Positions 1 to 9,110 of a stretch of DNA of 64,000 nucleotides are shown here, piece by piece; within the stretch, counting starts at the first letter, position 1, and the number at the start of each line of letters is the position of its first letter. Source of the stretch: Trebonia sp963767685 (GTDB lineage: Bacteria; Actinomycetota; Actinomycetes; Streptosporangiales; Streptosporangiaceae); NCBI GenBank assembly GCA_963767685.1, contig CAVYEZ010000004.1:1-64000 (forward strand), written 5' to 3'. A program made the translations under genes and the position numbers. A model generated the notes under the pieces. The model did no database searches. It had not been told where the DNA came from and saw nothing but the letters and a program-made list of their open reading frames with translations.

Positions 1-135
1 GAAGGGCTGAATTTAGGACGCTGACCCTGGCGGCATCGGACAACTTATGTGATGCCTTGTGGGGACCCGTGGTTACGCGATTAGTTAATGTCATACTTGC
101 GCGTTTCTATTGTCACATATCGCACGGGAGTGTAC

Positions 136-737
136 ATGCGGATCAGCAGAGCCGCTGTCAAGGCCGGACTCGCCCTCCTTGCCTCGAATGGCTGCCCTCT
201 CAGGAATGACCACCAGTGCCAGCGCCGCTACCGGCCGAGACGGATTCGGCATCCTCAATGCCAGCGCCGCAAATCAGGCGCACGTATGTCAAATCCTCGG
301 CACCGACGCCTACGATCACCAGGAAATCGTCTGTGTCGACATCAACACGAAGGTCTCCGGTGACCAGGTCCTCGTCCAGGGCCAGGTCGAGGCCTACTGC
401 CAGGACGACAACGGCACCGACGTCCAATGCGCGAACATTATGTCCGGCGGGGAAATCTCCAGCACCGGCGGCGTCTGGTCAAGTTACGCGGCGACCGCGG
501 CCATTCGTCGGGGCATGTCCGACGGGCAGGGAGTACTCCCACAGTAACTGGATGGGTGACGGCACTAGTGGGAAAGCGGCTGCGCATCGAACCCAGTCCA
601 GGCCCTTTGGTCATCGCGGTCGGCGTGGTGACGACGATCGAGTCCCCGGGTCAGACGACTCGTACACGCTGAGCAACACCGCCCCCAACGACGGCGCCAA
701 CGAGTCCACCGGCCATTACTACATCTGCTACAACTAG
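136..737 (+). pseudogene. Small secreted protein, frame broken in several places
   Basis: I do not recognise a family. The ATG at 136 opens a typical signal peptide (MRISRAAVKAGLALLAS), but that frame soon becomes nonsense. The continuation is in the next frame, where SGMTTSASA leads into a Cys-rich exported region (AHVCQIL, EIVCVDIN, EAYCQDD, VQCANI). That frame stops at 547. A plausible C-terminus, ending STGHYYICYN, lies in the third frame and stops at 737. At least two frame changes (near 185-195 and 480-540) are needed to join the pieces into a protein of about 195 residues. The even cysteine spacing suggests a disulfide-bonded extracellular protein. It may be a real gene damaged by sequence errors. 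Confidence 0.45.
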
Positions 738-815
738 CCCGGCCTTCAGCCCCGTCGGGCAGCCGCCGCGCTCCCATTTGACCTGGACGCCTGGCCGGCG
801 TAGTCGGCCAGGTCT

Positions 816-1670
816 TCACGCCTCCTCGCAGGGACTTCTCGCGGCGGGCCGCGACGGCCGAGCCGACCCGCGGCGGGCCGTCCGCCGCAGCATCGCGGGG
901 GCAAGGGCGATGCCCGCGACCGCCCACACCGACAGGACGCCGAACGTGGCCAGGTGGCGCGAGGAGTGGCCGATTTCCACCGCCGCCATCGCGCTCGGCA
1001 GCAGCGCCGAGCGCATTCCGAGCCCCAGCCAGTAGAGCGGGAAGAGTTGCCCGGTCCACTGCAGGAAGGCTGGCAGGTGGGTGATCGGGTAGAAGATGCC
1101 GGAGATCGAGGACAGCCCGCCAAGCAGCAGCAGCCACCAGGGCCCGGCGCTGCGCTGGCTGGCAAACAACGACCCGAGCACCGCTCCCGCCGGCAACGTG
1201 GCAAGTAGCCCGAGCACGAGTACCCAGGTCAGCGTCAGCCAGCGGCCAGGGCTGCCGATCGCCAGGCCGGTAAGCAGGAAGCCGCCGGTGAACAGCGTGA
1301 TCGCGACAGAGAGGGGCGACCTGCCCGGAGGTGCTGACGACCTTGCCGAGAAGGATAGCCGAGCATGCCGTTCGGGGTGGCCTTGGCCCGCAGCAGCGTG
1401 CCGTCCTCGCGTTCGACCACGAGCAGGTCGCCCATCGTGACGACCCCGTGGACCACGAAGTTGAGGCCGAGCACGCTGGCCAGCGTCGCGGTGCCAAGCG
1501 AGAAGTCCGTCCCAGGCAAGCGGGTGTGCCTGGTCCAGATCACCACGGCGAGGAGGGCGCCGATCCGGAAGAGGAACCCGACGAGGTCAGCCCGGAGCTG
1601 GTCAGGGTCCGCTCAGCTCGATCCGGCCGCGGGAAAGGCCCGCTCGCACCGCTGCCAGCGTCGGGTTCAT
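816..1670 (-). CDS. ABC-2 type exporter permease (frameshifted)
   Basis: Membrane subunit of a drug-type ABC-2 exporter. The start is probably the ATG at 1670 (MNPTLAAVRAGLSRG), which overlaps the end of the ATPase gene. The frame changes near 1610 and again near 1340. The pieces read FLFRIGALLAVVIWTR, LGTATLASVLGLNFVVHG and, in the third frame, hydrophobic helices such as LGLLATLPAGAVLGSLFA, WWLLLLGGLSSISGIFYPI and VWAVAGIALAPAML. The GIFYPI..LP segment before a late helix is typical of ABC-2 permeases. About 280 residues and six helices are expected. It pairs with the ATPase directly upstream. The substrate is unknown. Confidence 0.7.
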
Positions 1671-2634
1671 CCGTCACCGCCGTCAGCCCGCGCGGCGCAC
1701 GGTGCTCCGCCTGGCGGACCAGGACCATGTACGTGTTCTCCAGGCTGGCCCGGCGCACCTCCAGGTCCTTGACCGACTCGCCGTACTGACGGAACAGCTC
1801 CCAGAACGGAACGCCGCGCGTCGTCGACCGCGTGCGCGAACCGCTGCCCGTCCCGGCTCCAGCGCACCTCGGACTGGCCAGGAAGCGCGCGCGCCAGTTC
1901 TTCGGCGGAGCCATCCGCGATGATCGCGCCGCCGGCCAGGATCAGGATGCGGTCCGCGAGCCGCTCCGCCTCGTCCAGGTCGTGGGTGGTGAGCAGGATC
2001 GTCACTTCTTGCCGGTTGGCGAGAGCCGCCGCACGACGTCGTGGAAGTCGCGCCTGGCCTCGGGGTCAAAGCCGGCCGTCGGCTCGTCGAGGAACAGCAG
2101 TTCCGGCCGCCCCGCGATGCCGATCGCCACGTCGAGGCGGCGCCGCTGCCCGCCGGACAGGCTGTGCACCCGCTTGCGCGCGTGCGGGGTCAGCCCCACG
2201 GTCTCGAGCAGGTCATCCACGTCCCAGGGGCGCGTGACCTCCGGCGTGGAATACGGCGCGTAGTAACGGCCCAGGTACGCGAGCAGCTCACGGACCTGCC
2301 ATTTCGCGTGATCACGCCAGGACTGCAGCACGATGCCAGTCCTCGCCCGCCACGCCTCGCCAGCCTGGGCGGGGTCGGATCCGAGGACGCTGACCTCGCC
2401 CGCCGAGCGCATCCGGAACCCCTCGAGGATCTCGATTGCGGTGGTCTTGCCCGCCCCGTTCGGCCCGAGCAGGGCCAGCACCTCCCCGCGGCGCGCCGCG
2501 AAGCTGACACCGTTGAGCACGTCGGTTTTGCCGTAGCGCATCCGCAAGTCGCTGACCCGCAGGACGCCTTCCGCGCACTGCGCCGGTGCCGAGGCGGGGA
2601 TCGGGGACAGCCTGGTTTCCATTCGCTCTCCCAA
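1667..2634 (-). CDS. ABC-2 exporter ATP-binding protein (frameshifted)
   Basis: Nucleotide-binding subunit partnering the downstream permease. Walker A is GPNGAGKTT, the signature is LSGGQRRRLDVA, Walker B is LLFLDEPTAGFDPEA and the H-loop is TTHDLDEAERLAD. The frame breaks near 2005 (after VVRRL) and again near 1820. The C-terminal DLEVRRASLENTYMVL, usual at the end of DrrA-like ATPases, lies in the third frame. About 310 residues are expected, as in the family. An internal ATG at 2622 is an alternative start. The gene is divergent from a winged-helix regulator that probably controls it. Confidence 0.8.
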
Positions 2635-2651
2635 ACGACATTCACGGCTGC

Positions 2652-2698
2652 GTGATCATTTACGATCAGAGTGATCATTTACGTCTAAGTGAATGATC
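2652..2698. promoter_or_regulatory. Probable operator between ABC exporter and regulator
   Basis: The 13-mer gtgatcatttacg occurs at 2652 and again at 2671 (19-bp period), followed by the inverted half gaatgatc at 2691. The region lies between the divergent ATPase (start 2634) and winged-helix gene (start 2731) and is unusually AT-rich. This is the expected place for the regulator to bind. That it does so is inference. Confidence 0.55.
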
Positions 2699-2730
2699 GC
2701 ACGAACGTGAACGTGTGGCAAGATGGAGCC

Positions 2731-3303
2731 ATGCAGCAAGAGCCAGAGACCCGGTTCATCGAGGACGTGGCGACGCTGCGGGCGCTGGCCGAGCCGACCG
2801 GCTCGCGATACTGTCCGTGCTGCTCAAGCCGCCGTGGCCCAGGATCATGTCGGTGAAGGAACTGGCGGCCGAGCTCGGGCATGTCCCCCACCCGGCTCTA
2901 CCGGCACGTGCGGCAACTCGAGGAGGCACGCCTGGTCAAGGTCGCCGAGACCAGGATGGTTTCCGGCATCCTGGAACAGCGGTACCAGGCCAGCGGGCAG
3001 GACGTCCGGTTCGGCGCGGATTTCCTGCAGCACCACCCGGACGAGTCGATGGCCGCCTTCCACGTGCTCTTCGACGAGTTCGTCAGGGGATTCCTCAAGG
3101 CCAAGAGCGACGCGGCCGGCCGCGACGATGCGGACGCCCAGGCGTTCAAGCCCATGATGGTCGCGGCGGACGCCACCATCGCACCCGAGGCGGCGGCGGA
3201 ACTGGCGCGCAGGATGCGCGCGCTCAACGACTGGTTCCACGAGCAGCCCGCCGACCCGGACGGCGTCCCGATCAACATGGTGTTCGGCTTCTACCGCGGT
3301 TAA
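2731..3303 (+). CDS. Winged-helix transcriptional regulator (frameshifted)
   Basis: ArsR/GntR-like winged-helix regulator of about 190 residues. The ATG at 2731 gives MQQEPETRFIEDVATLRALAEP. The frame slips near 2800 (one C missing before GGCTCGC) and returns near 2888 (an extra G in ctcgggcatg). The restored helix-turn-helix reads SVKELAAELGMSPTRLYRHV with the wing LEEARLVKVAETR. The long C-terminal half (FLQHHPDESMAAFHVLFDEF) resembles HTH_20-type regulators of drug exporters. It is divergent from the ABC exporter, which it probably represses. Confidence 0.75.
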
Positions 3304-3675
3304 GCACCGGCCAACGAATCAGACGGAAATCGCCGTCTTGTCATCCGGCGCCCGCACCCGCCTCAGGGACGGCGGTCAGGGGATCCGCCGACGCGCGTAC
3401 CCGACCGCGCCTGCGGCAACGCGCCGTCCAGTCCCTCAGAGGCTACGCTAATAACTGACCTGCGCTTTACCTAAATTTTTGTTGCGGGAGTGTCGGATCT
3501 GGACCTATCCGGCCTGGTTTTGACCCCCGGGCATTGCGGTTGTGACCTTGCAGGTATTGACCATATTGCCGTTCTGCTGTTAATTAGTTCATGGTCACCG
3601 GTGAGCCTGGGGAGTGAGGGTGGCCGGGGGTCGCGCCGTATATTCGGCGACAAAACAAATTCCTGGGGGGGAATT
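3304..3675. other. Intergenic region with a folded element
   Basis: No gene is visible in these 370 bases. The first half is GC-rich with an imperfect long inverted repeat (cctcagggacggcg at 3361 against cgccgtcc at 3422 and gtccctcagagg at 3431). This could terminate the regulator transcript or form a structured leader. The second half is more AT-rich (cctaaatttttgttgcggg near 3471) and probably holds the promoter of the beta-helix gene. A G-run (3665-3671) just before the ATG at 3676 serves as ribosome binding site. Confidence 0.4.
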
Positions 3676-4959
3676 ATGAAATCCAAACGGTCAATCAGGC
3701 TTGCCTGTGCGCTGGCGGCGCCATTGCTGGCCGCCACCGCGATAGCGGCACAGGCATCGGCAGCATCAGCCGCCCCGGCGGGGCACCGCAGTCACGCCTT
3801 GTACGTCTCGCCGAAGGCATGGCCGAAGGCCAAGGATCGATCATGCAGGACCGCGAAGTTCAGGACGATCCAGTCCGCGGTCAACGCTGCCCCGGCAGGC
3901 GGCACGGTGGTGGTATGCGCCGGAACCTATCGGGAGCAGGTGGTGCTCTCCAGGCCACTGACCCTGCAGGGCCAGCATGCCGTCATTGACGAAGCCGGGG
4001 TCAAGCCCGGATTCAAGATCACCCTGCCCGGCCTCGGAACGGCGACCATCTTCGCGGGCGTGGTCATCGTGAGTTCTCGCGTTACGTTCACCGGGTTCAA
4101 GGTGACGAACGCTCAAGGCGAGGGAATTCTCGCCGCGGGACTTGGCCGGACAATCACCGGCCTCAATATCTCGGGCAACGCCGTAGTCCACAACGACCTT
4201 GGCGGCGGAGTCCCGCCGAAGTCGCCGTATTTCCAGTGCGCGGCCCAGGGACAGGTTCCCGGTGACTGCGGTGAAGGCGTCCACTTCGCGGGCGGCGTCG
4301 CATACTCCACCATCCGCGGCAACTTCATCGCCAATAACTCCGGCGGGATCCTGCTGAGCGACGACATCGGTCCCACGCACAACAACCTGATCGCTGACAA
4401 CATCGTGACCGGCAACACCGCAGACTGCGGGATCACCGTGCCCGGGCACAATCCCATGGCGCTCAACGCGAAGGGCAAGCCCCAGCCTCAGGTCGCTGGT
4501 GTCTACAAGAACGTCATCAAGAACAACGTGGTGACCAACAACGGAGTGAAGGGCGAGGGCGCCGGCGTGCTGTTCGCGAACGCAGGACCCGGCACCGCGT
4601 CCTACGACAACCTGGTCCAGGGCAACTACATCGCGGGCAACGGGCTGTCCGGTGTCACGATGCACGCCCACACCATCGCCAAGGGCCAGTTCGAGGACCT
4701 GAACGGCAACGTGATCGTGAGCAACGCCATCGGCAAGAACAACCTCGACGGCGACACGCTTGACGGGCCTCCCGTGACCGATCCGCACACCACCGGCGTG
4801 CTCGTCTTCTCTGGCGGCACGCGAGTCTGGGTCGAGATCGCCCACAACCACATTTTCAACAACACCATCGGCATCTGGCTCAGCAAGGTCGTCACGGCGG
4901 CCGGGCTGCGGACCAACACGTTCACCAACGTGACCACGCGGGTTTCCGGGGGCCACTGA
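3676..4959 (+). CDS. Secreted right-handed beta-helix (pectate-lyase-fold) protein
   Basis: Intact 427-residue exported protein. The start at 3676 follows a G-rich ribosome binding site and opens a signal peptide (MKSKRSIRLACALAAPLLAA) with a likely cut after ASAASA. The sequence FRTIQSAVNAAPAGGTVVVC is the standard entry into the parallel beta-helix (NosD/pectate-lyase fold). It is followed by repeated turns such as NNLIADNIVTGN, YKNVIKNNVVTNNG, NVIVSNAIGKNN and IAHNHIFNNTIGIW. Such proteins bind or cut polysaccharides, but no catalytic residues can be assigned. A perfect hairpin follows the gene. Confidence 0.85.
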   Translation: MKSKRSIRLACALAAPLLAATAIAAQASAASAAPAGHRSHALYVSPKAWPKAKDRSCRTAKFRTIQSAVNAAPAGGTVVVCAGTYREQVVLSRPLTLQGQHAVIDEAGVKPGFKITLPGLGTATIFAGVVIVSSRVTFTGFKVTNAQGEGILAAGLGRTITGLNISGNAVVHNDLGGGVPPKSPYFQCAAQGQVPGDCGEGVHFAGGVAYSTIRGNFIANNSGGILLSDDIGPTHNNLIADNIVTGNTADCGITVPGHNPMALNAKGKPQPQVAGVYKNVIKNNVVTNNGVKGEGAGVLFANAGPGTASYDNLVQGNYIAGNGLSGVTMHAHTIAKGQFEDLNGNVIVSNAIGKNNLDGDTLDGPPVTDPHTTGVLVFSGGTRVWVEIAHNHIFNNTIGIWLSKVVTAAGLRTNTFTNVTTRVSGGH

Positions 4960-4965
4960 CCTGAC

Positions 4966-5007
4966 GGGAACCGGGTGGCTGGCCACGGCGCCAGCCACCC
5001 GGTTCCC
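4966..5007. terminator. Perfect 17-bp hairpin between convergent genes
   Basis: gggaaccgggtggctgg (4966-4982) pairs perfectly with ccagccacccggttccc (4991-5007) around an 8-nt loop. It lies 7 bases after the beta-helix stop and faces the convergent response regulator, so it can end both transcripts. There is no long U tract, as is usual in actinobacteria. Confidence 0.8.
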
Positions 5008-5059
5008 CTTGCCGGCAGCCGGGCCCGCGGGGTCGCCGCGCCGCACGCCGGCCAGAGGG

Positions 5060-5747
5060 CTAGTCGGACAGGCCTGGCACGATGACGCCGGCCTCGTAGG
5101 CGAGGACCACGACTTGAACCCGGTCGCGAAGGTCCAGCTTGGTGAGGATGCGGGTGACGTGGGTCTTGACGGTCGTCTCGCTGACCACGAGGTGGCGGGC
5201 GATCTGCTGGTTGGAGTGACCCCGGGCGATGAGCCGGAACACTTCGTTCTCGCGCGGACTCAGCGTCGTGAGCGCGGCCGGCGGTGCCTGCTTGGCCGCC
5301 CGTGCTGAGCTGGTGAATTCTTCGATCAGTCTTCTGGTGATGCTCGGGGCGAGCAGCGCCTCCCCGTTGCGGACCAGCCGGATGCCCGCGATGAGCTGTT
5401 CCGGGCGGCACGTCCTTGAGCAGGAAGCCGCTCGCGCCGGCGCGCAGCGCGTCGTACACGTACTCGTCCAGGTCGAATGTCGTCAGGATCACCACCCGCG
5501 GTGCCGCCTCGCCGCTGTCGGCGAGAATGCGCCGCGTCGCGTCGATGCCGTCCGTGTCGGGCATCCGGATATCCATCAAGATCACGTCTGGTTGCGTCGT
5601 CCGCGCCAGCGCGATCGCTTCGTCCCCGGTGCTGGCCTCGCCCACGACGTCAAGGCCGGGTTGCGTCGCCAGGATCATCCGGAATCCGGCGCGGACCAGT
5701 TGCTGGTCGTCGGCGATGAGCACACGGATCGCGGTATCTGTGTTCAT
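5060..5747 (-). CDS. NarL/LuxR-family response regulator (one frameshift)
   Basis: The receiver domain is complete: acidic pair IADDQQ, phospho-acceptor VILMDIRMP, VVILTTFDLDEYV and the Lys in GFLLKDVPP. An extra G near 5402 (cccggaacag for cccgaacag) shifts the frame. The LuxR helix-turn-helix follows in the right frame: LIARGHSNQQIARHLVVSE, TTVKTHVTRILTKL. About 228 residues. Its ATG overlaps the stop of the histidine kinase (ATGA), so the two are translationally coupled partners. Confidence 0.88.
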
Positions 5748-8148
5748 GCTGTCAGTGCCTCCGGCACGGTGAACGGCAAGCGGACAAGCAGCCGCGGCAC
5801 CCGGTCGCCGTCAGGTGGCGCCAGCACCGCCCCGTGGCACAGCGCTACCCGTTCGCCCACGGTGAGCCGCAATTGCCTGGACAGGAGCAGGCCACCGCCG
5901 GCGACGTCGATTTCGACGCTGTTGCCGCTGAAGCGCACCATCACGGTGACCGCGCGGGCCTTGCGCGGGTCGGCAGCGGCCAGCGCGGCCTCGATGATCC
6001 GGTAGGCCGTCAAGTCGACTCCGGCGGACAGCGGGCCCGGGTCGCCTTCGATGGTGAGCTCGACGGTCCTGCCGCTATCGCGGAGTCGCTGGATCAGCGG
6101 GTGCAGTTGCCCAAGGCCCGGCTGCGGCCGCACCTGCGCCGATGCCTGCGGAGCGCGCAGTACGCCGAGGATGTCGCGCATTCGCGCCAGCGCGTCGCGG
6201 CCGGCCTGCTCGATCGCCTGCGTCGCGGTGATCGCCGCATCGAGATCGCTCAGGAAGGTCCGGCGGGCCGCGGTGGCCTGCACGATCATCGCCACGACGC
6301 CCTGCGCCACCAGGGTATGCAGCTCGCGGGCGATCCGGGCGCGCTCGGTGGCGATCGCCAGCCGCTCACGGTCGTCGCGCTCGGCCGCGAGCAGCGCATG
6401 CGCCTCGGCCAGCCGCTCGGCGAGCATCCGCTGCCTGCGCCATACCCGGCCCGCCGCCCACAGCAGGCACGACATCACCAGCCCGCCGGCGATGCCCGCG
6501 ACCGGCTTGTGCCAGATGACACCGGACGCGATGACTCCGGCGGTCCAGCACGCCAGTCCCGCTACGGCACGCGGTCGCGTCTCCCAGGCCGCGACCGTGA
6601 ACATCGGCACCGTCACGCAGTAGAAGCCGACCAGGGTCGAATGAGCCGAGGTGAGCCCGGAACTGAGCGGGACGGCCGCGAGCCCGACGACGAGCACGAA
6701 CGGCAAGGGGAAGCGGCGGCGCCAGGCGAACGCGGTGGCCATGATCGCGACCGCCGCGACATTGACTCCGATCGGACCGCGACGGTACTGGTCGGTGAGC
6801 GCGTCCAGCTCGAGCGCTATCAGCCACCCGCCGGCCAGCAGCAGGTCCGACCACGGCTTGACAGCGGCCAGCCAGCGCGTCGCGGCGACGGCCCGCCGCC
6901 GGCGAGGCGAGTCGCCGACGTCGGCATCGTCGCGCGCCTCGTGCCGGTCAACCGGCTCGGTCCGCAGGGGAATGGTGGCGCGCACCTCGAAACCGCCCAC
7001 GGCTCGATGGCCGCTTTCCAGCGTGCCGCCGTAGAGCTCCACCCGTTCGCGCATGCCGGCCAGGCCGTGCCCGGACGCGGGCAGCCCGGGTGCCGCGGAC
7101 CGCGCGCCGTCGTCGGTGACCGTCACCTCGAGCACCTGCGGGCCGGCGCTGATCGCGACGCGCGCGGTGGCGGTGCGGGCGTGCTTGACGACGTTGGTGA
7201 GCGCCTCCTGGACCACGCGGTAGGCGACAAGGTCCACGGCGGCCGGCACCTGGTCGACCCGCCCGCTTAGCCTGGACGTCAACCGCTACCCCGCTGGACC
7301 GGGTGCGCCTGACCAGCACGTCCAGGTGCCTGAGGCCCGACGGCAGCGTCGCGTCCGGCACGTCTTGGCGGCGCAGCACGCCCATGATGCGCCGCAGGTC
7401 GGTCAGCGCCTCGCGGCCGGACTGCTCGACCACCCGCAACGCTCGTACCCGCCGCGGCCGCGTCCGCGGCGGCCATGAGCCGCGACGCGCCGGCTTGAAT
7501 GACCATCACGCTTACGTGGTGTGCGACGACATCGTGCAACTCGCGCGCGATCCGGTTGCGCTCTTCACCCAGTGCCCGCGCGGCCCGCCCCCGCTGCTCG
7601 TCGCGCAGGCTGGCGGTCGCCTCCGCCAGCTGGCGCGTCAACCACACGTGGCGGGCCACGATAAGGCCGGCCGCGGCCGGGATCAGCATGATCGGCCACG
7701 CGGCGAGGGCGCCGACCAGGGAGAACGGTCCGGTGCCGGCTTCTATGAGCAATGCGGCCGCAAGCGCGCAGCCGAGCAGCGCGGTCAGCCGCCGCCACGC
7801 GCGGCGCTCTGCCGCCGACCTTGCCGCGTAGTAGTAGACCAGGACGATCGCGGGCGCCATGAACGAGCCGTCGGGGTCCCTGGTCGCTATCTGATAGACG
7901 GTCAAGGCGGCCGTGGCCGCTAGCGCGGCGGTGAACGGGACGCGCCGGCGCACCGCCACCGACCCGGTGCAGGCAACGCAGGAGGTCACGCCGACGGCGG
8001 CAGGCGCCGAATACGTCAGGTGGGCGACCGCGGCAAGTCCGCCTACGGTCAGCACCACCGCGACGATCACATCGACAGCGCCGAGCAGGCGGCTGGCCGG
8101 CACGCGCAGGCCGGCCCACCGCCCTGGCGCTGCCGCCGCGATGGTCAT
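5744..8148 (-). CDS. Double NarL-type sensor histidine kinase (tandem fusion, frameshifted)
   Basis: One long gene of about 800 residues holding two kinases in series. Unit 1 (from 8148) has about five membrane helices, the His box NRIARELHDVVAHHVSVM and an ATPase domain with an intact N box (VVQEALTNVVKHA) and GLAGMRERVELYGG. After a short Arg-rich linker there is no stop. A second set of helices follows (LLLAGGWLIALELDAL, FVLVVGLAAVPLSSG, VAGLACWTAGVIASG), then a second His box (RIARELHTLVAQGVVAM) and a degenerate ATPase (IIEAALAAADPRKA lacks the N-box Asn; DVAGGG replaces DDGxG). Frame changes fall near 7440 and 7270. The junction between the units is within one uninterrupted 512-codon stretch (5744-7282). 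Confidence 0.75.
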
Positions 8149-8323
8149 AGCGCGAGCCTAACCGCGGCAGCCGCCGCCGACATCCTGCGCGAGGTCGAAT
8201 ATGAAATCCGCCTAAGGGCTACACGCAGTCATGCCGCCGCACGACGCGCCCCGGGCGGCGGCCAGGCGATGCTCGCTTATGTCAGCGCAGTAAGAGCGCA
8301 CGCCACGCAGAAAGGCGCATCCA

Positions 8324-9013
8324 ATGTCCCTAGTCCCAGTCCCGCGCTTGACGCGCACCGACATGCTCGCCGGAATCGGCTTCATCGTCTTCTTCGTCGG
8401 CGGCGTGGCCTCAAGTTCCCCGCCAGGCAACAACGCCTCGAACGCGCAATGGATAGCCAACTACACCGGCAACGGCAACCTGTGGGGTCATGTCCTGACC
8501 GGCATATTCCTGATCCTCGCCGCGCTGAGCCTGATGGCCTTCCTGACCGGGATGTGGCAGCGCATCAGCAGCGCCCGCCCGGCCGGCACGACCAGCCCGC
8601 TGCCGCTCGTCGCCGCCGGCGTCGCGGCGGCCTGCATGGCCTTCGGCGGCATCCTCATGGCCTACATCGCCGGCAGCGAGCTGAGCGGCAGGTATCCCCT
8701 GCCGTCGGTGGACCTGCTGCGGTTCTCGAACGACCTTGGCTTCATCGTCACCGGCATCCCCGGCATGGCCGCGACCGCATTGTGCATCGCCGTGCTCGCC
8801 GGCCAAGCGCGCCGCGCTGACGTATTCGGGCCCAAGATGGCCATCTTCACCTGGATCGTCGCGGCCGTCCTGCTGCTCAGCTTCCTGTTCGTGCCGATCG
8901 TCGCGCTCATGGTCTGGATCGTCGTCTGCATCATCGGCGCCCGCCGCGCGCCCGCGGCGCATACCGTCAGCCAGCCTGACCAGCGCGCCGCGGCCCTGAC
9001 CAGCGACCGGTGA
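8324..9013 (+). CDS. Six-helix membrane protein of unknown function
   Basis: Intact 229-residue integral membrane protein. The ATG at 8324 lies downstream of an aaagg ribosome binding site. Helices are seen at MLAGIGFIVFFVGGVAS, LTGIFLILAALSLMAFL, LVAAGVAAACMAFGGIL, FIVTGIPGMAATALCIAV, MAIFTWIVAAVLLLSFLF and VALMVWIVVCIIG. A polar N-linked-looking loop (PPGNNASNAQWIANY) sits after helix 1. It is divergent from the double histidine kinase with 175 bases between, so it may be a target of that system. The family is not recognised. Confidence 0.75.
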   Translation: MSLVPVPRLTRTDMLAGIGFIVFFVGGVASSSPPGNNASNAQWIANYTGNGNLWGHVLTGIFLILAALSLMAFLTGMWQRISSARPAGTTSPLPLVAAGVAAACMAFGGILMAYIAGSELSGRYPLPSVDLLRFSNDLGFIVTGIPGMAATALCIAVLAGQARRADVFGPKMAIFTWIVAAVLLLSFLFVPIVALMVWIVVCIIGARRAPAAHTVSQPDQRAAALTSDR

Positions 9014-9019
9014 AACGTT

Positions 9020-9057
9020 GAGCGGGCCGTCTGGCGGGTGAGCCGGGCGGCCCGCTC
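9020..9057. terminator. Hairpin between convergent genes
   Basis: gagcgggccg (9020-9029) and cggcccgctc (9048-9057) form a perfect 10-bp stem just after the stop of the membrane protein, followed by a pyrimidine-rich tail (tcctgtcctggctttcctg). It separates that gene from the convergent histidine kinase. Confidence 0.65.
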
Positions 9058-9110
9058 TCCTGTCCTGGCTTTCCTGTTGCCGCCGGGCGGCGCGCCGCCG
9101 AACGCCCCGC

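Noticed and set aside
3841..5046. 401-codon ORF antisense to the beta-helix gene
   Set aside because: It mirrors the third-position GC pattern of the real gene on the other strand and has no start signal or family features.
5834..7270. 478-codon plus-strand ORF across the double histidine kinase
   Set aside because: Shadow of the kinase gene; composition is Arg/Gly/Pro-rich with no motifs.
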